Assembly (NCBI GenBank): GCA_951828235.1
Contig: OX639965.1
Location: 1,509,191 to 1,573,190 of the forward strand
Direction of reading: 5' to 3'
DNA: 64,000 nt
Source: an uncultured Gammaproteobacteria bacterium
Lineage (GTDB): Bacteria; Pseudomonadota; Gammaproteobacteria; Steroidobacterales; Foliamicaceae
Shown here: positions 7,598 through 17,638 of the stretch, piece by piece
Layout of the letters: every line of letters begins with the position of its first letter
How positions within the stretch are numbered: position 1 is the stretch's first letter
Position numbers and translations under genes: made by a program
The notes under the pieces: model-generated
Told to the model about the DNA's origin: nothing
The model's input: the letters and a program-made list of their open reading frames with translations, nothing else
Databases searched by the model: none

Positions 7598-8559
7598 GAC
7601 TGGCCTTCGAGTGGGCCTGGGCCTGGCTGTTGCTGCCACTCCCGCTTCTCGCGTACCGCTTTTTGGCGCCGCTCAGGCGCGGCGCGGGCCAGGCCCTGCG
7701 GGTGCCGGACCGGGACCGCTTCTCGCGCGCCGACCCCATCGGCGAATCAAGCCGCCGCTTCGGCCCGGACTGGCTCATTGCCGCGTTCATGTGGCTGTGC
7801 CTTTTGTTTGCCGCGGCGCGCCCCCTGTTACTCGATACCGGGCTTACGGCTCCTGCCACGGGGCGCGACCTCATGCTTGCGGTGGACCTGTCCGGAAGCA
7901 TGGAAGTTCGCGACGCGCGGCTGGCGGGAAGGCCCGAATCGCGGCTCAATGCGATCAAGTCCGTGGCCGGGGACTTCATCGAGCGGCGCGTGGGCGACCG
8001 CGTGGGCCTGATCCTGTTCGGCGGGCAGGCTTATCTGCAGGCGCCGCTGAGCTTTGACCGGGCAACGGTCCGGGCATTCCTGGATGAATCATCCGTCGGC
8101 CTGGCGGGCCGCCAGACCGCACTGGGCGACGCGATCGCGCTGGCCGTCAAGCGCATGTCGGACGAGGGCCCGGCGCCCGATCACAGGGTGCTGGTGCTGC
8201 TGACCGATGGCGCGGCCACGGCCGGCGTGCTCACGCCCCTGAAGGCCGCGCAACTGGCTTGCGAGACGGGGCTCAGGATCTACACGATCGGAATCGGGTC
8301 ATCGCGTTCGTCACAGTCCGGCATTTCCTCGGAGCTCGACGAGGAGACCCTGGTGGCCATTGCGGACATTACCGGCGGGCGCTATTTTCGGGCCGCGGCG
8401 GTCGGCCGGCTGGAAGAAATTTACGCGGAGCTTGACCTGCTGGAGCCGGCGGAGCTCGAGGAACTGGCGCTGCGCTCGGGGCGCCCGGCGCACGTGCCGG
8501 CGCTGTTCCTGGCCCTGGCGCTGGGCCTCGTGCTGGCCTGGCGGGCAAGGCGCTCGTAG
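7594..8559 (+). CDS. BatA-like von Willebrand factor A membrane protein
   Basis: 321 residues. Two membrane helices come first (residues ~8-26 and ~59-80). A vWA domain follows with an intact metal-ion-dependent adhesion motif DLSGS at residues 98-102 and a TDGAATAG segment later. A C-terminal helix (ALFLALALGLVLAW) returns to the membrane. This is the BatA layout, with the vWA domain in the periplasm between anchors. vWA domains bind partner proteins through a divalent cation. The ATG overlaps the DUF4381 stop and the batB-like gene follows after 12 bp. Confidence 0.9.
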   Translation: MRLAFEWAWAWLLLPLPLLAYRFLAPLRRGAGQALRVPDRDRFSRADPIGESSRRFGPDWLIAAFMWLCLLFAAARPLLLDTGLTAPATGRDLMLAVDLSGSMEVRDARLAGRPESRLNAIKSVAGDFIERRVGDRVGLILFGGQAYLQAPLSFDRATVRAFLDESSVGLAGRQTALGDAIALAVKRMSDEGPAPDHRVLVLLTDGAATAGVLTPLKAAQLACETGLRIYTIGIGSSRSSQSGISSELDEETLVAIADITGGRYFRAAAVGRLEEIYAELDLLEPAELEELALRSGRPAHVPALFLALALGLVLAWRARRS

Positions 8560-8571
8560 GGAACCGCGCGC

Positions 8572-10179
8572 ATGGAATTCGATCTGCACTGGATCCGGCC
8601 CCTGTGGCTGCTGGCGCTGCCGCTGGCCGCGCTGCCCTGGCTTAAGGGCAGGCACGTTCGCGGGACGTGGACGAAGGTTCTGGATCCCGCGCTGGCGCCG
8701 TTTCTTCTCGAGGGCCGGGGAAAACGCGCCGGCTCGAACTGGCGTCTCATCTGTTCAGCGGGGCTGGCGCTGTGCCTGCTGGCCCTGGCGGGTCCGGCCT
8801 ACCGGCAGATGCCGGTGTCCGCCACCCGCGGCGGCGATGCGCTGGTGGCGGTGCTCGACGTGTCGCGTTCCATGCTGGCGGCCGACCTCACGCCAACCCG
8901 CCTGGACCGCGCCCGGCTGAAAATCAAGGAGGGCCTGCGCATGCGCGCCCACGGCCAGACCGGCCTGGTGGCCTATTCCGGCCACGCCTTCACCGTCGCG
9001 CCGCTTACTACCGACGCGGCCACGCTGATCAATCTTCTCGACGTGCTGGCGCCGGACGTCATGCCCAGCCGCGGGAGCGACGTTGCCGCGGCCATCGCCA
9101 GGGGTCACCGCCTGCTGAACCAGGCCGACGCGCGCCAAGGCAGGGTGCTGCTGGTGACTGACGGGTCCGGCGGCCGCAGGGCCGTGGAAGCGGCCGCCGC
9201 GCTCAGGGCCGACGGTCATATGCTGCTGGTGCTGGGCGCCGCCACGCCGGAGGGCGCCCCGGTTCCGGACATGCGCGGCGGGTTCATGCGCGACGCTTGG
9301 GCGGGGCTGGTGGTGAACCGGCCGGACGAGAACGCATTGCTGCGCCTGGCGCGCGAGGGCGACGGCGCATATCGGCGGATGACGGTCGACAACGGCGACC
9401 TGCGGGAGTTGCTGGGCCGAGGTCCGGGCGTCGCCTCGGGCAGTCCTGCCGACGACCTGCGCGCCATGCGCTGGCGCGACGAGGGGCCGCTGCTGCTGCT
9501 GTTTCTCCTGCCGCTTGCGGCGCTGGCGTTTCGGCGCGGATGGATCCTGGTGCTGCTGGCTGCGCCGCTAGGCGCATACGGCTCGGACGGCTGGTTCACG
9601 ACCTCGGATCGACAGGGGATGCGCGCTTTTTCCGACAGCGACTACCCGCGGGCGGTTGAGCTGTTCGATGATCCGCAGTGGCGCGCGGCGGCGCTGCACC
9701 GCCAGGGCCACTTCCTCGAAAGCGCGGAAATCCTGCGCGGACTGACCGCCGTTCCCGCCCGCTACAACAGGGCCACGGCCCTGGCCCTGGCCGGCCGTAT
9801 CGAGACCGCCGTTCGCCTCTACGAAGAGTTGCTGCTCGATCAGCCGGACCATGCCGACGCCCGCCACAACCTGGAAGTGCTCAAACAGAGCGCCAGCCTG
9901 GCGGCGGCGTCCGGCGAAAACCCCGCCCAGGCCCCGGCCGACGCGCTGGAGCAAGCGGCCGACCAGGCGGAGGGTCAGCAGGAAAGCATGCCGCTGGCCA
10001 GCGACATGGCGGTTCCCGACGAGCAGATGCTTCCCGACAGCTCGCAGAGCTGGCTGCTGCAGGTCCCAGACGACCCGGGAGGTCTGTTGCGGCGCAAGTT
10101 CCTGCGCCAGTACCGGGCCGAGGGCGTTGACCAGGACGGCAATCCCCTCTGGCCGGGCGGCGAGGCCGAGCCATGGTAG
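8572..10179 (+). CDS. BatB-BatC fusion: vWA domain plus tetratricopeptide repeats
   Basis: 535 residues combining two proteins that are often separate. Residues 1-~320 form BatB: two N-terminal helices, a vWA domain with DVSRS (96-100), and a third helix (LLLLFLLPLAALAFRRGWIL). Residues ~330-450 are TPR-like and match BatC (DYPRAVELFDD; RYNRATALALAGRIETAVRLYEELL; DHADARHNLEVL). The C-terminus is acidic and Gln/Pro-rich. The fusion fixes the stoichiometry of the two modules. Its end overlaps the batD-like start by 7 bp. Confidence 0.9.
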   Translation: MEFDLHWIRPLWLLALPLAALPWLKGRHVRGTWTKVLDPALAPFLLEGRGKRAGSNWRLICSAGLALCLLALAGPAYRQMPVSATRGGDALVAVLDVSRSMLAADLTPTRLDRARLKIKEGLRMRAHGQTGLVAYSGHAFTVAPLTTDAATLINLLDVLAPDVMPSRGSDVAAAIARGHRLLNQADARQGRVLLVTDGSGGRRAVEAAAALRADGHMLLVLGAATPEGAPVPDMRGGFMRDAWAGLVVNRPDENALLRLAREGDGAYRRMTVDNGDLRELLGRGPGVASGSPADDLRAMRWRDEGPLLLLFLLPLAALAFRRGWILVLLAAPLGAYGSDGWFTTSDRQGMRAFSDSDYPRAVELFDDPQWRAAALHRQGHFLESAEILRGLTAVPARYNRATALALAGRIETAVRLYEELLLDQPDHADARHNLEVLKQSASLAAASGENPAQAPADALEQAADQAEGQQESMPLASDMAVPDEQMLPDSSQSWLLQVPDDPGGLLRRKFLRQYRAEGVDQDGNPLWPGGEAEPW

Positions 10180-11546
10180 GCCGGCGCGCCGGGTTGCCGC
10201 TGTTGCCTTTGCTGGCGCTGGCGGTATTGCCGCTGTCGGGCGCCGGGGCCCAGACTCCCGCGGCGGAGAACCCCTTCGTGGTGCGTGCCGAGATCAGTAC
10301 CCGCAGCCCCTGGGAGCGCTCGCAGGTGCTGTACACGGTGCGCATTTACCGTACCGCCGGCGCGCGCCGCTTCGGGCGCATTCGGCGCCTGAACGATCCC
10401 GTGCTCCTCAAGGGCGAGGCACTGATCGAACAGCTGGGGACAGACCGGCAGTACAACTACCGGTCCGAAGGCGCCGAATCCCTGGTACTGGAACGTCGCT
10501 ACGCGCTTTACCCGCAGTCAACGGGCGAAATGCTGCTGCAGCCCGCCAGCCTGCAGTGGATTGGCGAGGATTTCGGGTTTCGGACGCGCAGCTTCGTTCC
10601 CGACGCAGGTCCGGAGCGGTTCGAGGTTCGGGCGGTGCCTTCGCCCCCCGCCGGCCGATGGCTGGCGGCCGCCGACGTGCAATTGTGGGAGGACTTCGAG
10701 CGGGAGCCGAACGACCTGGTCGCAGGCGAGCCGCTGATCCGGCTGCTGGGAGTGCGGGTGGAGGGGCAGCCGGCGCGCCAGATTCCCGAGCTCAGGCCCG
10801 GTGACGGTCCGAATTTCCGCCACTTTGTCGAACGTCCCGAGTTCGAGGATCTCGTTACCAGCGGCGGGCTGGTGGGCGTGCGCCGGCAGCGCGCGGCGCT
10901 GCTGGCCTTGCGCAGCGGCGACGTCGTATTGCCCGAAATCCGGCTGAATTGGTGGAACACGGCCGACGAACGCTGGGAGACCGCCGAATTGCCCCGGCGC
11001 ATCCTTAAGGCCCGGGCGCCGATCGGGCAGGACCTGCCGCAGCCGTCCGAAGCGCCGCCGGAACCTCTTGCGGCGACCGGCTGGCTGATACCGCTGCTGG
11101 CCGCAGGCTGGTTCGCGACCGCAATCGCGTGGTGGATTTCCCGCCGGATAAGCGCGGACCGGCGTGTCCGCCGGCGAATCCAGGCGGCGCTGGGCCGCGA
11201 CTCGAACCGCCGGGACGCCCTCGCCGGGCCCCTGAAGGCGCTGGCCGCCGCATGCCGCGCCAATGATGCCCGGAAGGTCGAGGAGGCCCTGCTGGCCTGG
11301 TCGCGGACCTGGTGGCCCGATGCCGCTCCGCGCGATCTCAACGAACTGGGCCGGCGCCTGGGCGGACCCGCCGAAACGGAGTGCCGGCACTTGTGCGCCG
11401 CCTTGTACGGACCGGGCAAGGCAAGCTGGGATCCGGATGCGCTGCTCAGGGCAGCGCGCCGCCCGCCGCCCATTGCGCCGAGGGAGAAACCGGGGCCGGG
11501 CAGGCTTCCGCCCCTGTGGCCCGGCAAGGCGGCCGAAAGCAGATAA
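10173..11546 (+). CDS. BatD-like membrane protein
   Basis: 457 residues. A signal peptide (LPLLPLLALAVLPLSGAGAQ) precedes a large periplasmic beta-rich region starting NPFVVRAEISTRSPWERSQVLYTVRIYR, split here as the usual BatD N-terminal domain. A membrane helix (TGWLIPLLAAGWFATAIAWWI) lies near residue 310, followed by a basic cytosolic C-terminal domain. This is the usual architecture of the oxygen-tolerance protein BatD, the last gene of the cluster. Six genes from moxR to here overlap or lie within 30 bp of each other, so they are almost certainly one transcript. The cellular process in this organism is unproven. Confidence 0.88.
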   Translation: MVGRRAGLPLLPLLALAVLPLSGAGAQTPAAENPFVVRAEISTRSPWERSQVLYTVRIYRTAGARRFGRIRRLNDPVLLKGEALIEQLGTDRQYNYRSEGAESLVLERRYALYPQSTGEMLLQPASLQWIGEDFGFRTRSFVPDAGPERFEVRAVPSPPAGRWLAAADVQLWEDFEREPNDLVAGEPLIRLLGVRVEGQPARQIPELRPGDGPNFRHFVERPEFEDLVTSGGLVGVRRQRAALLALRSGDVVLPEIRLNWWNTADERWETAELPRRILKARAPIGQDLPQPSEAPPEPLAATGWLIPLLAAGWFATAIAWWISRRISADRRVRRRIQAALGRDSNRRDALAGPLKALAAACRANDARKVEEALLAWSRTWWPDAAPRDLNELGRRLGGPAETECRHLCAALYGPGKASWDPDALLRAARRPPPIAPREKPGPGRLPPLWPGKAAESR

Positions 11547-11582
11547 ACTTGGACCAGCATTTCTGTCCTGAACGCAATCGCC

Positions 11583-12149
11583 ATGCCCAAAGTCACACTC
11601 ATTCCTCCAATCGTCCGCGCCCGACTTGAAGACCGCGACCAGATGTCCCCCCGCGGGCGCTCGATCACCGCGGGATTTGCCTCCAGCCCGCTGGGCAGGC
11701 TGATGCTGGCGGAGGTTGACGGCGCATTGTGCCGCGTGGGGTACGTGGACGGCGCCGAAGATCGGCAATGGCGGCAGCTCGCGCGGCGCTGGCATGGCGC
11801 GACGCTCCGGAGGGACGACGAGTGGGCGCAGTGCAAGGCGGACAGCCTGTTTGACTCGGGCGCGGACTCCGTGGACGTCCTGTTGCGCGGAACGGCGTTC
11901 CAGCTTGACGTCTGGCAGGCGCTGCTCGGGGTTCCCGCCGGCAGCACCGAGAGCTATGGGGAGCTTGCCCGGCGGGCGCGCAGGCCGGGCGCTTCGCGCG
12001 CGGTGGGCGGGGCCATGAACGCCAATCCGGTTGCCTGGCTGGTGCCCTGCCACAGAGTCGTGGCCGGCGACGGCGGCCTGTGCGGCTATGGCGGCGGCCT
12101 TGATCGCAAGCGCCGCCTGCTGGCTGCCGAAGGAGTCCATCCGGCATGA
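11583..12149 (+). CDS. ogt: Methylated-DNA-protein cysteine S-methyltransferase (Ogt/AGT type)
   Basis: 188 residues. The active-site motif PCHRV is present with the acceptor cysteine at residue 156. The helix-turn-helix/arginine-finger region is [26 protein letters not shown]. The enzyme transfers a methyl group from O6-methylguanine (and O4-methylthymine) in DNA to its own cysteine in a suicide reaction. It has the Ogt/AGT layout without an Ada regulatory domain. The start may be at 11583 or at the ATG 60 bp downstream (MSPRGRS). The stop overlaps the lipA start (ATGA), an unusual pairing that suggests co-transcription. The gene symbol indicates the family, not proven orthology. Confidence 0.88.
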   Translation: MPKVTLIPPIVRARLEDRDQMSPRGRSITAGFASSPLGRLMLAEVDGALCRVGYVDGAEDRQWRQLARRWHGATLRRDDEWAQCKADSLFDSGADSVDVLLRGTAFQLDVWQALLGVPAGSTESYGELARRARRPGASRAVGGAMNANPVAWLVPCHRVVAGDGGLCGYGGGLDRKRRLLAAEGVHPA

Positions 12150-13186
12150 CCACCCCCGGCGGGACACTCGACGCATTGGCCGCCATTCCCGTGGTAAGCG
12201 GTCAGAAATACCGCACGCCGCAGGGTTTCAGCGCCGTGCGCAACGGCCAGAAGCGCCGCGCCGCGCCCGAACCCGATCGGGCCGGACGCAAACCGCGCTG
12301 GCTGCGGGCGCGGCTGCCCTCGGGGTCGCGGTACCTGCGCCTGAAGAGCCTTATGCGCGAGCACAGGCTGGCCACCGTATGCGAGGAATCGCATTGTCCG
12401 AACATCGGAGAGTGCTGGAACGCCGGTACGGCCACATTGATGGTGATGGGCGGTGTGTGCACCCGCGCCTGCCGCTTCTGCGCCGTGGACACGGGTAATC
12501 CCTCCGGCTGGCTGGATGCCGACGAGCCGGACAACGCCGCCGAGACCGTGCGCATGATGGACCTGGGCTATGTCGTGCTGACCTCGGTCGACCGCGACGA
12601 CCTGCCCGACGGCGGCGCCTCGCATTTCGCCAGCTGCGTTCGCGCCATTCGCCGCCAAAGTCCGAAAACCGCCGTCGAAGTCCTGACCCCGGACTTTCGC
12701 GGCAGCGAAGAGGCGGTGCGCACGGTGCTCGCGTCGAAACCGGCGGTATTCGCCCATAACGTTGAAACCGTTCGCCGGCTGACGCCCCGGGTGCGCGATC
12801 CGCGCGCCGGCTACGACCAGTCCCTGGAGGTGTTGCGCACCGCCGCCCGCCACGGCGCGGGCATTCTCACCAAGTCCAGCATCATGCTGGGGCTGGGCGA
12901 GCGTCCCGGGGAGATACGCCAGGCAATGCGCGACCTGCGTTTGCAGGGCGTGTCGCTGCTCACGCTCGGGCAGTACCTGCGTCCCACCCGACACCATCTG
13001 CCGGTGGAGCGCTATCTGCCGCCGGAGGAATTTGCCGAATGGCGCGAGTACGGGCTGGCCGCCGGCTTCAGGGAGGTTGTGGCCGGCCCGCTGGTGCGCT
13101 CCAGCTACCGTGCCGAGCGCGCCCTGATGGGCAATAATGCGGGAGTGGAATTGCATTCGATGAGTCCTGCGTTCTCCTGTTCCTGA
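12146..13186 (+). CDS. lipA: Lipoyl synthase
   Basis: 346 residues. Both iron-sulfur cluster motifs are complete: the auxiliary cluster [12 protein letters not shown] (CX4CX5C) and the radical-SAM cluster CTRACRFC (CX3CX2C). The C-terminal RSSYRAE contributes the serine ligand of the auxiliary cluster. The enzyme inserts two sulfur atoms into octanoyl groups on lipoate-dependent enzymes such as the pyruvate and 2-oxoglutarate dehydrogenase complexes, using S-adenosylmethionine. The ~55-residue N-terminal lead is somewhat long. No lipB gene lies next to it; the usual lipB-lipA pairing is replaced by the upstream ogt-like gene. Confidence 0.96.
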   Translation: MTTPGGTLDALAAIPVVSGQKYRTPQGFSAVRNGQKRRAAPEPDRAGRKPRWLRARLPSGSRYLRLKSLMREHRLATVCEESHCPNIGECWNAGTATLMVMGGVCTRACRFCAVDTGNPSGWLDADEPDNAAETVRMMDLGYVVLTSVDRDDLPDGGASHFASCVRAIRRQSPKTAVEVLTPDFRGSEEAVRTVLASKPAVFAHNVETVRRLTPRVRDPRAGYDQSLEVLRTAARHGAGILTKSSIMLGLGERPGEIRQAMRDLRLQGVSLLTLGQYLRPTRHHLPVERYLPPEEFAEWREYGLAAGFREVVAGPLVRSSYRAERALMGNNAGVELHSMSPAFSCS

Positions 13187-13207
13187 GGTGCAGGCGAGGA
13201 GTGAAAC

Positions 13208-13942
13208 ATGAAGAAACTTGCAATACTTGTTCTGGCGCTGGCCGCGGTCGGCTGCGTCAGCGAGTCGTCATTGCGCGTGGAAGCCAACCAGCAGTTCCAG
13301 CAAATGCGCCGGCAGATGCCGATCTCGCGGGACTCGGCCGAGCGGGCTTACATATTCTGCGTGGCGCAGTCGGTGCTGCGGGCGGTCGAGGAACCGTACG
13401 CTAGCCGGGCCTGGGAAATTGAAGTATTCGACATGCCCGACGCCAACGCCTTCGCCATGCCCGGCGGCAAGATCGGCGTGTACAGCGGCATCCTCGACGT
13501 GGCCCGGGACCAGGACCAGCTTGCCGCGGTGATCGGGCACGAAATCGCCCACGTGACGCGCGAGCACCAGGTGGCGCAGGTCAACCGGGGAATGATGACC
13601 ACCGGCGCGGCTGCTGTCGCCGGCGCCGCTATGCGCGTGCCGCAGCAGGACATGCAGGCGATTGCCCAGATCGGCCTTACCCTGCCTTTCAGCCGCAAGC
13701 ACGAACGCGAGGCCGACGACATCGGCCTTTTGTACATGGCCGATGCGGGCTTTGATCCTCGCGCCAGCGTGACCCTGTGGAAGAACATGGAAGAAAAGTC
13801 GGGCAGCGTACGCCCGCCGCAGTTCCTGTCCACGCATCCGGCCCCCGAGGACCGCATGGGCAACCTGATTGCCCGCATGGGCGCCGCACTGGAACGGTAT
13901 AACGCGGCGCAGGCCGGCGGCGTGCGTCCCGTTTGTGAGTAA
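13208..13942 (+). CDS. M48-family zinc metallopeptidase lipoprotein
   Basis: 244 residues. A lipoprotein signal peptide ends in LAAVGC with the lipidated cysteine at residue 16. The zinc site is HEIAH at residues 111-115, with the third ligand in the downstream ADDIG segment (HEREADDIGLLYMADAGFDP). This is the BepA/LoiP-like M48 family, periplasmic proteases in outer-membrane protein and lipopolysaccharide-transport quality control. There is no TPR extension, so it is closer to LoiP/YcaL than BepA. A good GAGGAG ribosome-binding site precedes the ATG. Confidence 0.9.
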   Translation: MKKLAILVLALAAVGCVSESSLRVEANQQFQQMRRQMPISRDSAERAYIFCVAQSVLRAVEEPYASRAWEIEVFDMPDANAFAMPGGKIGVYSGILDVARDQDQLAAVIGHEIAHVTREHQVAQVNRGMMTTGAAAVAGAAMRVPQQDMQAIAQIGLTLPFSRKHEREADDIGLLYMADAGFDPRASVTLWKNMEEKSGSVRPPQFLSTHPAPEDRMGNLIARMGAALERYNAAQAGGVRPVCE

Positions 13943-13948
13943 CACGCG

Positions 13949-13969
13949 GCGGCGAGGCAAGCTCGCCGC
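13949..13969 (+). promoter_or_regulatory. GCAA-loop hairpin abutting the rhomboid start codon
   Basis: GCGGCGAG-gcaa-GCTCGCCGC ends one base before the ATG at 13970. It could terminate the M48 transcript or, more interestingly, occlude the ribosome-binding region of the rhomboid gene, since no free Shine-Dalgarno is left. No T-tract. Confidence 0.4.
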
Positions 13970-14638
<669 letters not shown>

Positions 14639-14668
14639 TTTTTCGAGTAACAACTCTGGAGGAACACC

Positions 14669-14953
14669 ATGGTCCGTTTGAACCTGGTACTTTTGTCCGC
14701 GGCTCTGGCGCTGGCGGCGTGTGGAGGGGGCGCTCCGTCGGACGACGGCGCCGCTGCCGATAGCATGCCCGCCGAGGAGGCCATGCCCGCCGAGGAGGCA
14801 ATGCCCGCCGAGGAAGCCATGCCCGCCGAAGAGGCAATGCCGGCCGAGGAAGCCATGCCCGCCGAGGAAGCCATGCCTGCCGAGGAAGCAATGCCTGCCG
14901 CTGATGCGGACGAAGGCGGAGAAGATGGCGGCGGCGAGGAAGACGCCGGCTAG
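14669..14953 (+). CDS. Small acidic lipoprotein with seven MPAEEA repeats
   Basis: 94 residues. A lipoprotein signal peptide ends at LAAC, followed by GGGAPSDD. Then come seven exact MPAEEA hexapeptides (14765-14890, 18-bp units) and an acidic Gly/Glu/Asp-rich tail. GGAGG precedes the ATG at good spacing, so the gene is likely expressed. No known domain is seen; the protein is probably anchored to the outer membrane with an extended, strongly negative repeat region. The 18-bp units differ only at synonymous positions, so copy number could vary without loss of frame. Confidence 0.75.
   Translation: MVRLNLVLLSAALALAACGGGAPSDDGAAADSMPAEEAMPAEEAMPAEEAMPAEEAMPAEEAMPAEEAMPAEEAMPAADADEGGEDGGGEEDAG
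14765..14890 (+). repeat. Seven tandem 18-bp repeats
   Basis: Consensus ATGCCCGCCGAGGAAGCC, repeated seven times with only third-position changes, followed by a degenerate eighth unit (ATGCCTGCCGCTGAT). Encodes MPAEEA and lies within the small lipoprotein gene. Confidence 0.95.
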
Positions 14954-14963
14954 CTGATTTGCC

Positions 14964-14992
14964 GTCGCATGGGCGGTGCGCGTCCATGCGAC
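14964..14992 (+). terminator. Hairpin after the repeat lipoprotein gene
   Basis: GTCGCATGG-N11-CCATGCGAC, a perfect 9-bp stem 10 bp after the stop codon. Likely 3' processing or termination structure, though no T-run follows. The rest of the gap to 15150 shows one more GC hairpin (15086-15108, GCGCCCG/CGGGCGC) and no gene. Confidence 0.45.
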
Positions 14993-15150
14993 ACACAAAG
15001 GGAAGGCGCTGTCCTTCGCGCATTGCGGCCCGGTTCACGGGCTGTGATGCTCGGCCAGACTGGCTTCCTGGATTTGACAGGCGGTGCGCCCGGGGCTTGT
15101 TCGGGCGCCGCCGCCGCGAAAGCATGACTCCCTGAAACTGGAGATCAGAT

Positions 15151-15993
15151 ATGTACCGATCCGTTCTCGCCGCTGCTGCGGCCTTTGTTTTTCTTGCCGC
15201 CCCCGCTCCCGCGCCGGCCGACGATGCGGGCGCTTCCTGGGATTCCGCCATGGCCGCCGTGCTGGCGGGGGACCACCGCGGGTCAAGCCGCAGCGGGACG
15301 CCGAATTCGTCCCGCGACGGCGCGCGCAATCCCGCCGGGACCCTGAAGTTCCTCGGTCTTCAGCCCGATTCCAGCGTTGTCGAGATCTGGCCTGCCGGCG
15401 GTTGGTACACCGAGATCATCGCACCCTTCGTCGCCGGGAAGGGGCAATTCTACGGAGCGCAATTTCCGGGCGGCACCGACATGGAGTTCTTCAATCGGGC
15501 CCGTGACGCCTACCAGGCCAAGCTTGAAGCCCATCCGGAGGCCTACGGCAACGCCCAAATGACGGAGATGTACCCGGACAGTATGGCGCTGGCGCCGGAA
15601 CCCGTGGACCTGGTGCTGACGTTCCGGAACGTTCACAACTGGATGTCCCGCGACTTTGAGGACGAGGTGTTCCAGGCTTTCTACGACGTCCTCAAGCCCG
15701 GTGGCGTTTTGGGCATCGTCGAGCACCGCGGCACGCCGGGCAGCGAGCAGGACCCGAAGGCGGAATCCGGCTACGTGACCGAGGAATACACCATCATGCT
15801 GGCCGAGAAGGCCGGCTTCGTGCTGGACGCAAAGTCCGAGATCAACGCCAACCCCAGGGACACGCGCGATCATCCCGAAGGCGTCTGGACGCTGCCGCCG
15901 ACGCTCCGCCTCGGCGACGAGGACCGCGAGAAATACCTGGCGATCGGCGAGACCGACCGCTACACTCTGCGCTTCCGCAAACCCGAAGCCTAG
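15151..15993 (+). CDS. Exported methyltransferase-like protein (COG4798-like)
   Basis: 280 residues. A signal peptide (SVLAAAAAFVFLAAPAPAPA) is followed by a class I SAM-methyltransferase-like fold: LKFLGLQPDSSVVEIWPAGG is motif I with a degenerate glycine loop, PVDLVLTFRNVHNW is the post-motif region and FYDVLKPGGVLGIVEHRG is the strand-5 region. The combination of export signal and methyltransferase fold is seen in the COG4798 'predicted methyltransferase' group. SAM is not expected in the periplasm, so its activity is uncertain. GGAG precedes the ATG. It stands alone, with a stem-loop repeat following it. Confidence 0.75.
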   Translation: MYRSVLAAAAAFVFLAAPAPAPADDAGASWDSAMAAVLAGDHRGSSRSGTPNSSRDGARNPAGTLKFLGLQPDSSVVEIWPAGGWYTEIIAPFVAGKGQFYGAQFPGGTDMEFFNRARDAYQAKLEAHPEAYGNAQMTEMYPDSMALAPEPVDLVLTFRNVHNWMSRDFEDEVFQAFYDVLKPGGVLGIVEHRGTPGSEQDPKAESGYVTEEYTIMLAEKAGFVLDAKSEINANPRDTRDHPEGVWTLPPTLRLGDEDREKYLAIGETDRYTLRFRKPEA

Positions 15994-16034
15994 ATCACCT
16001 TCATTCGCCGGGGCGCCGCGGCTTTGTTCGCCCC

Positions 16035-16111
16035 CTGCCCCCGCGGAGACGCATGAACCCATCCCTGGGGCTCGGCGGCGGCATCCTGCCGCCGACGCTC
16101 CGCGTGGGCAG
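16035..16111. repeat. Stem-loop repeat, copy 1 (14-bp stem)
   Basis: Left arm 16035-16048 (CTGCCCCCGCGGAG) and right arm 16098-16111 (CTCCGCGTGGGCAG) pair with one mismatch. The loop holds ACGCATGAA, then CCATCCCTGGGGCTC, and an inner perfect stem TCGGCGGC/GCCGCCGA. The loop motifs recur at 24119-24164 and, inverted, at 39490-39539, whereas the stems are unrelated. Confidence 0.7.
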
Positions 16112-16180
16112 CAGCGATCCTCTGAATTGGCGATGCCCGGGGTTCAGATTTGGGTTATACGGTCTTAAAATACCGCCGCC

Positions 16181-16899
<719 letters not shown>

Positions 16900-16903
<4 letters not shown>

Positions 16904-17637
16904 TGGGCCACGTGTGGACCATTGCCCGGCGCGAGTTGCGCGCCTATTTCGCGACTCCGGTCGCGTACGTGTTTATCGTGATTTTCGTGGCGCTGAGCGG
17001 CGTTTTCACCTTCTATCTCGGCAATTTCTTCGAGCGCGAACAGGCGGACCTCACGCCGTTCTTCGGCTTTCACCCCTGGCTGCACCTGGTGCTGGCGCCG
17101 GCCGTATCCATGCGCCTTTGGGCCGAGGACCGTCAATCGGGCAGCGTTGAACTACTGATGACGCTGCCGATCGCGGCCTGGCAGGCGGTGCTGGGCAAGT
17201 TCCTGGCCGCCTGGTGCTTCATTGCCGTCGCGCTGGCCCTGACCTTCCCCACCTGGATCACCGTCAACTACCTGGGCGAACCCGACAACGGCGTGATCAT
17301 AGCGGCCTACTGCGGCAGCGTGCTGATGGCTGGCGCCTACCTGGCGATCGGCGCCTGCATTTCCGCCGCCTGCCGCAGCCAGGTGGTGGCCTTCGTCACC
17401 ACCGTCGTCGTGTGCTTCGGGTTCCTTCTGGCGGGCTTCCCGCTGGTTCTGGACGCGTTCGCCGGCTGGGCGCCCGAAGTGCTGGTGGACACGATCGCTT
17501 CGCTCGGCTTCCTCACGCATTTCAATGCAATCAGCAAAGGCGTCCTGGATGCCCGCGACATTCTGTATTTCCTGCTTGTGATCGCCGCCTTCCTCTACGC
17601 CAACGCCATCGTGCTTGACCTGGGCAGGGGCAACTAG
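16900..17637 (+). CDS. ABC-2 type permease, GldF-like
   Basis: 245 residues with six membrane helices, beginning with a conserved cytosolic start (HVWTIARRELRAYFATPVAYV) and a FTFYLGNFFER segment typical of the GldF/NosY-like family. The region RLWAEDRQSGSVELLMTLPI is the hallmark cytosolic loop that contacts the ATPase. It is the membrane partner of the ATPase encoded just upstream. The GldG-like gene follows within 2 bp. The substrate is unknown. Confidence 0.9.
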
Positions 17638-17638
17638 G

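Noticed and set aside
14765..14890. CRISPR-like array
   Set aside because: The 18-bp units are directly contiguous with no spacers and are in frame within a lipoprotein gene.
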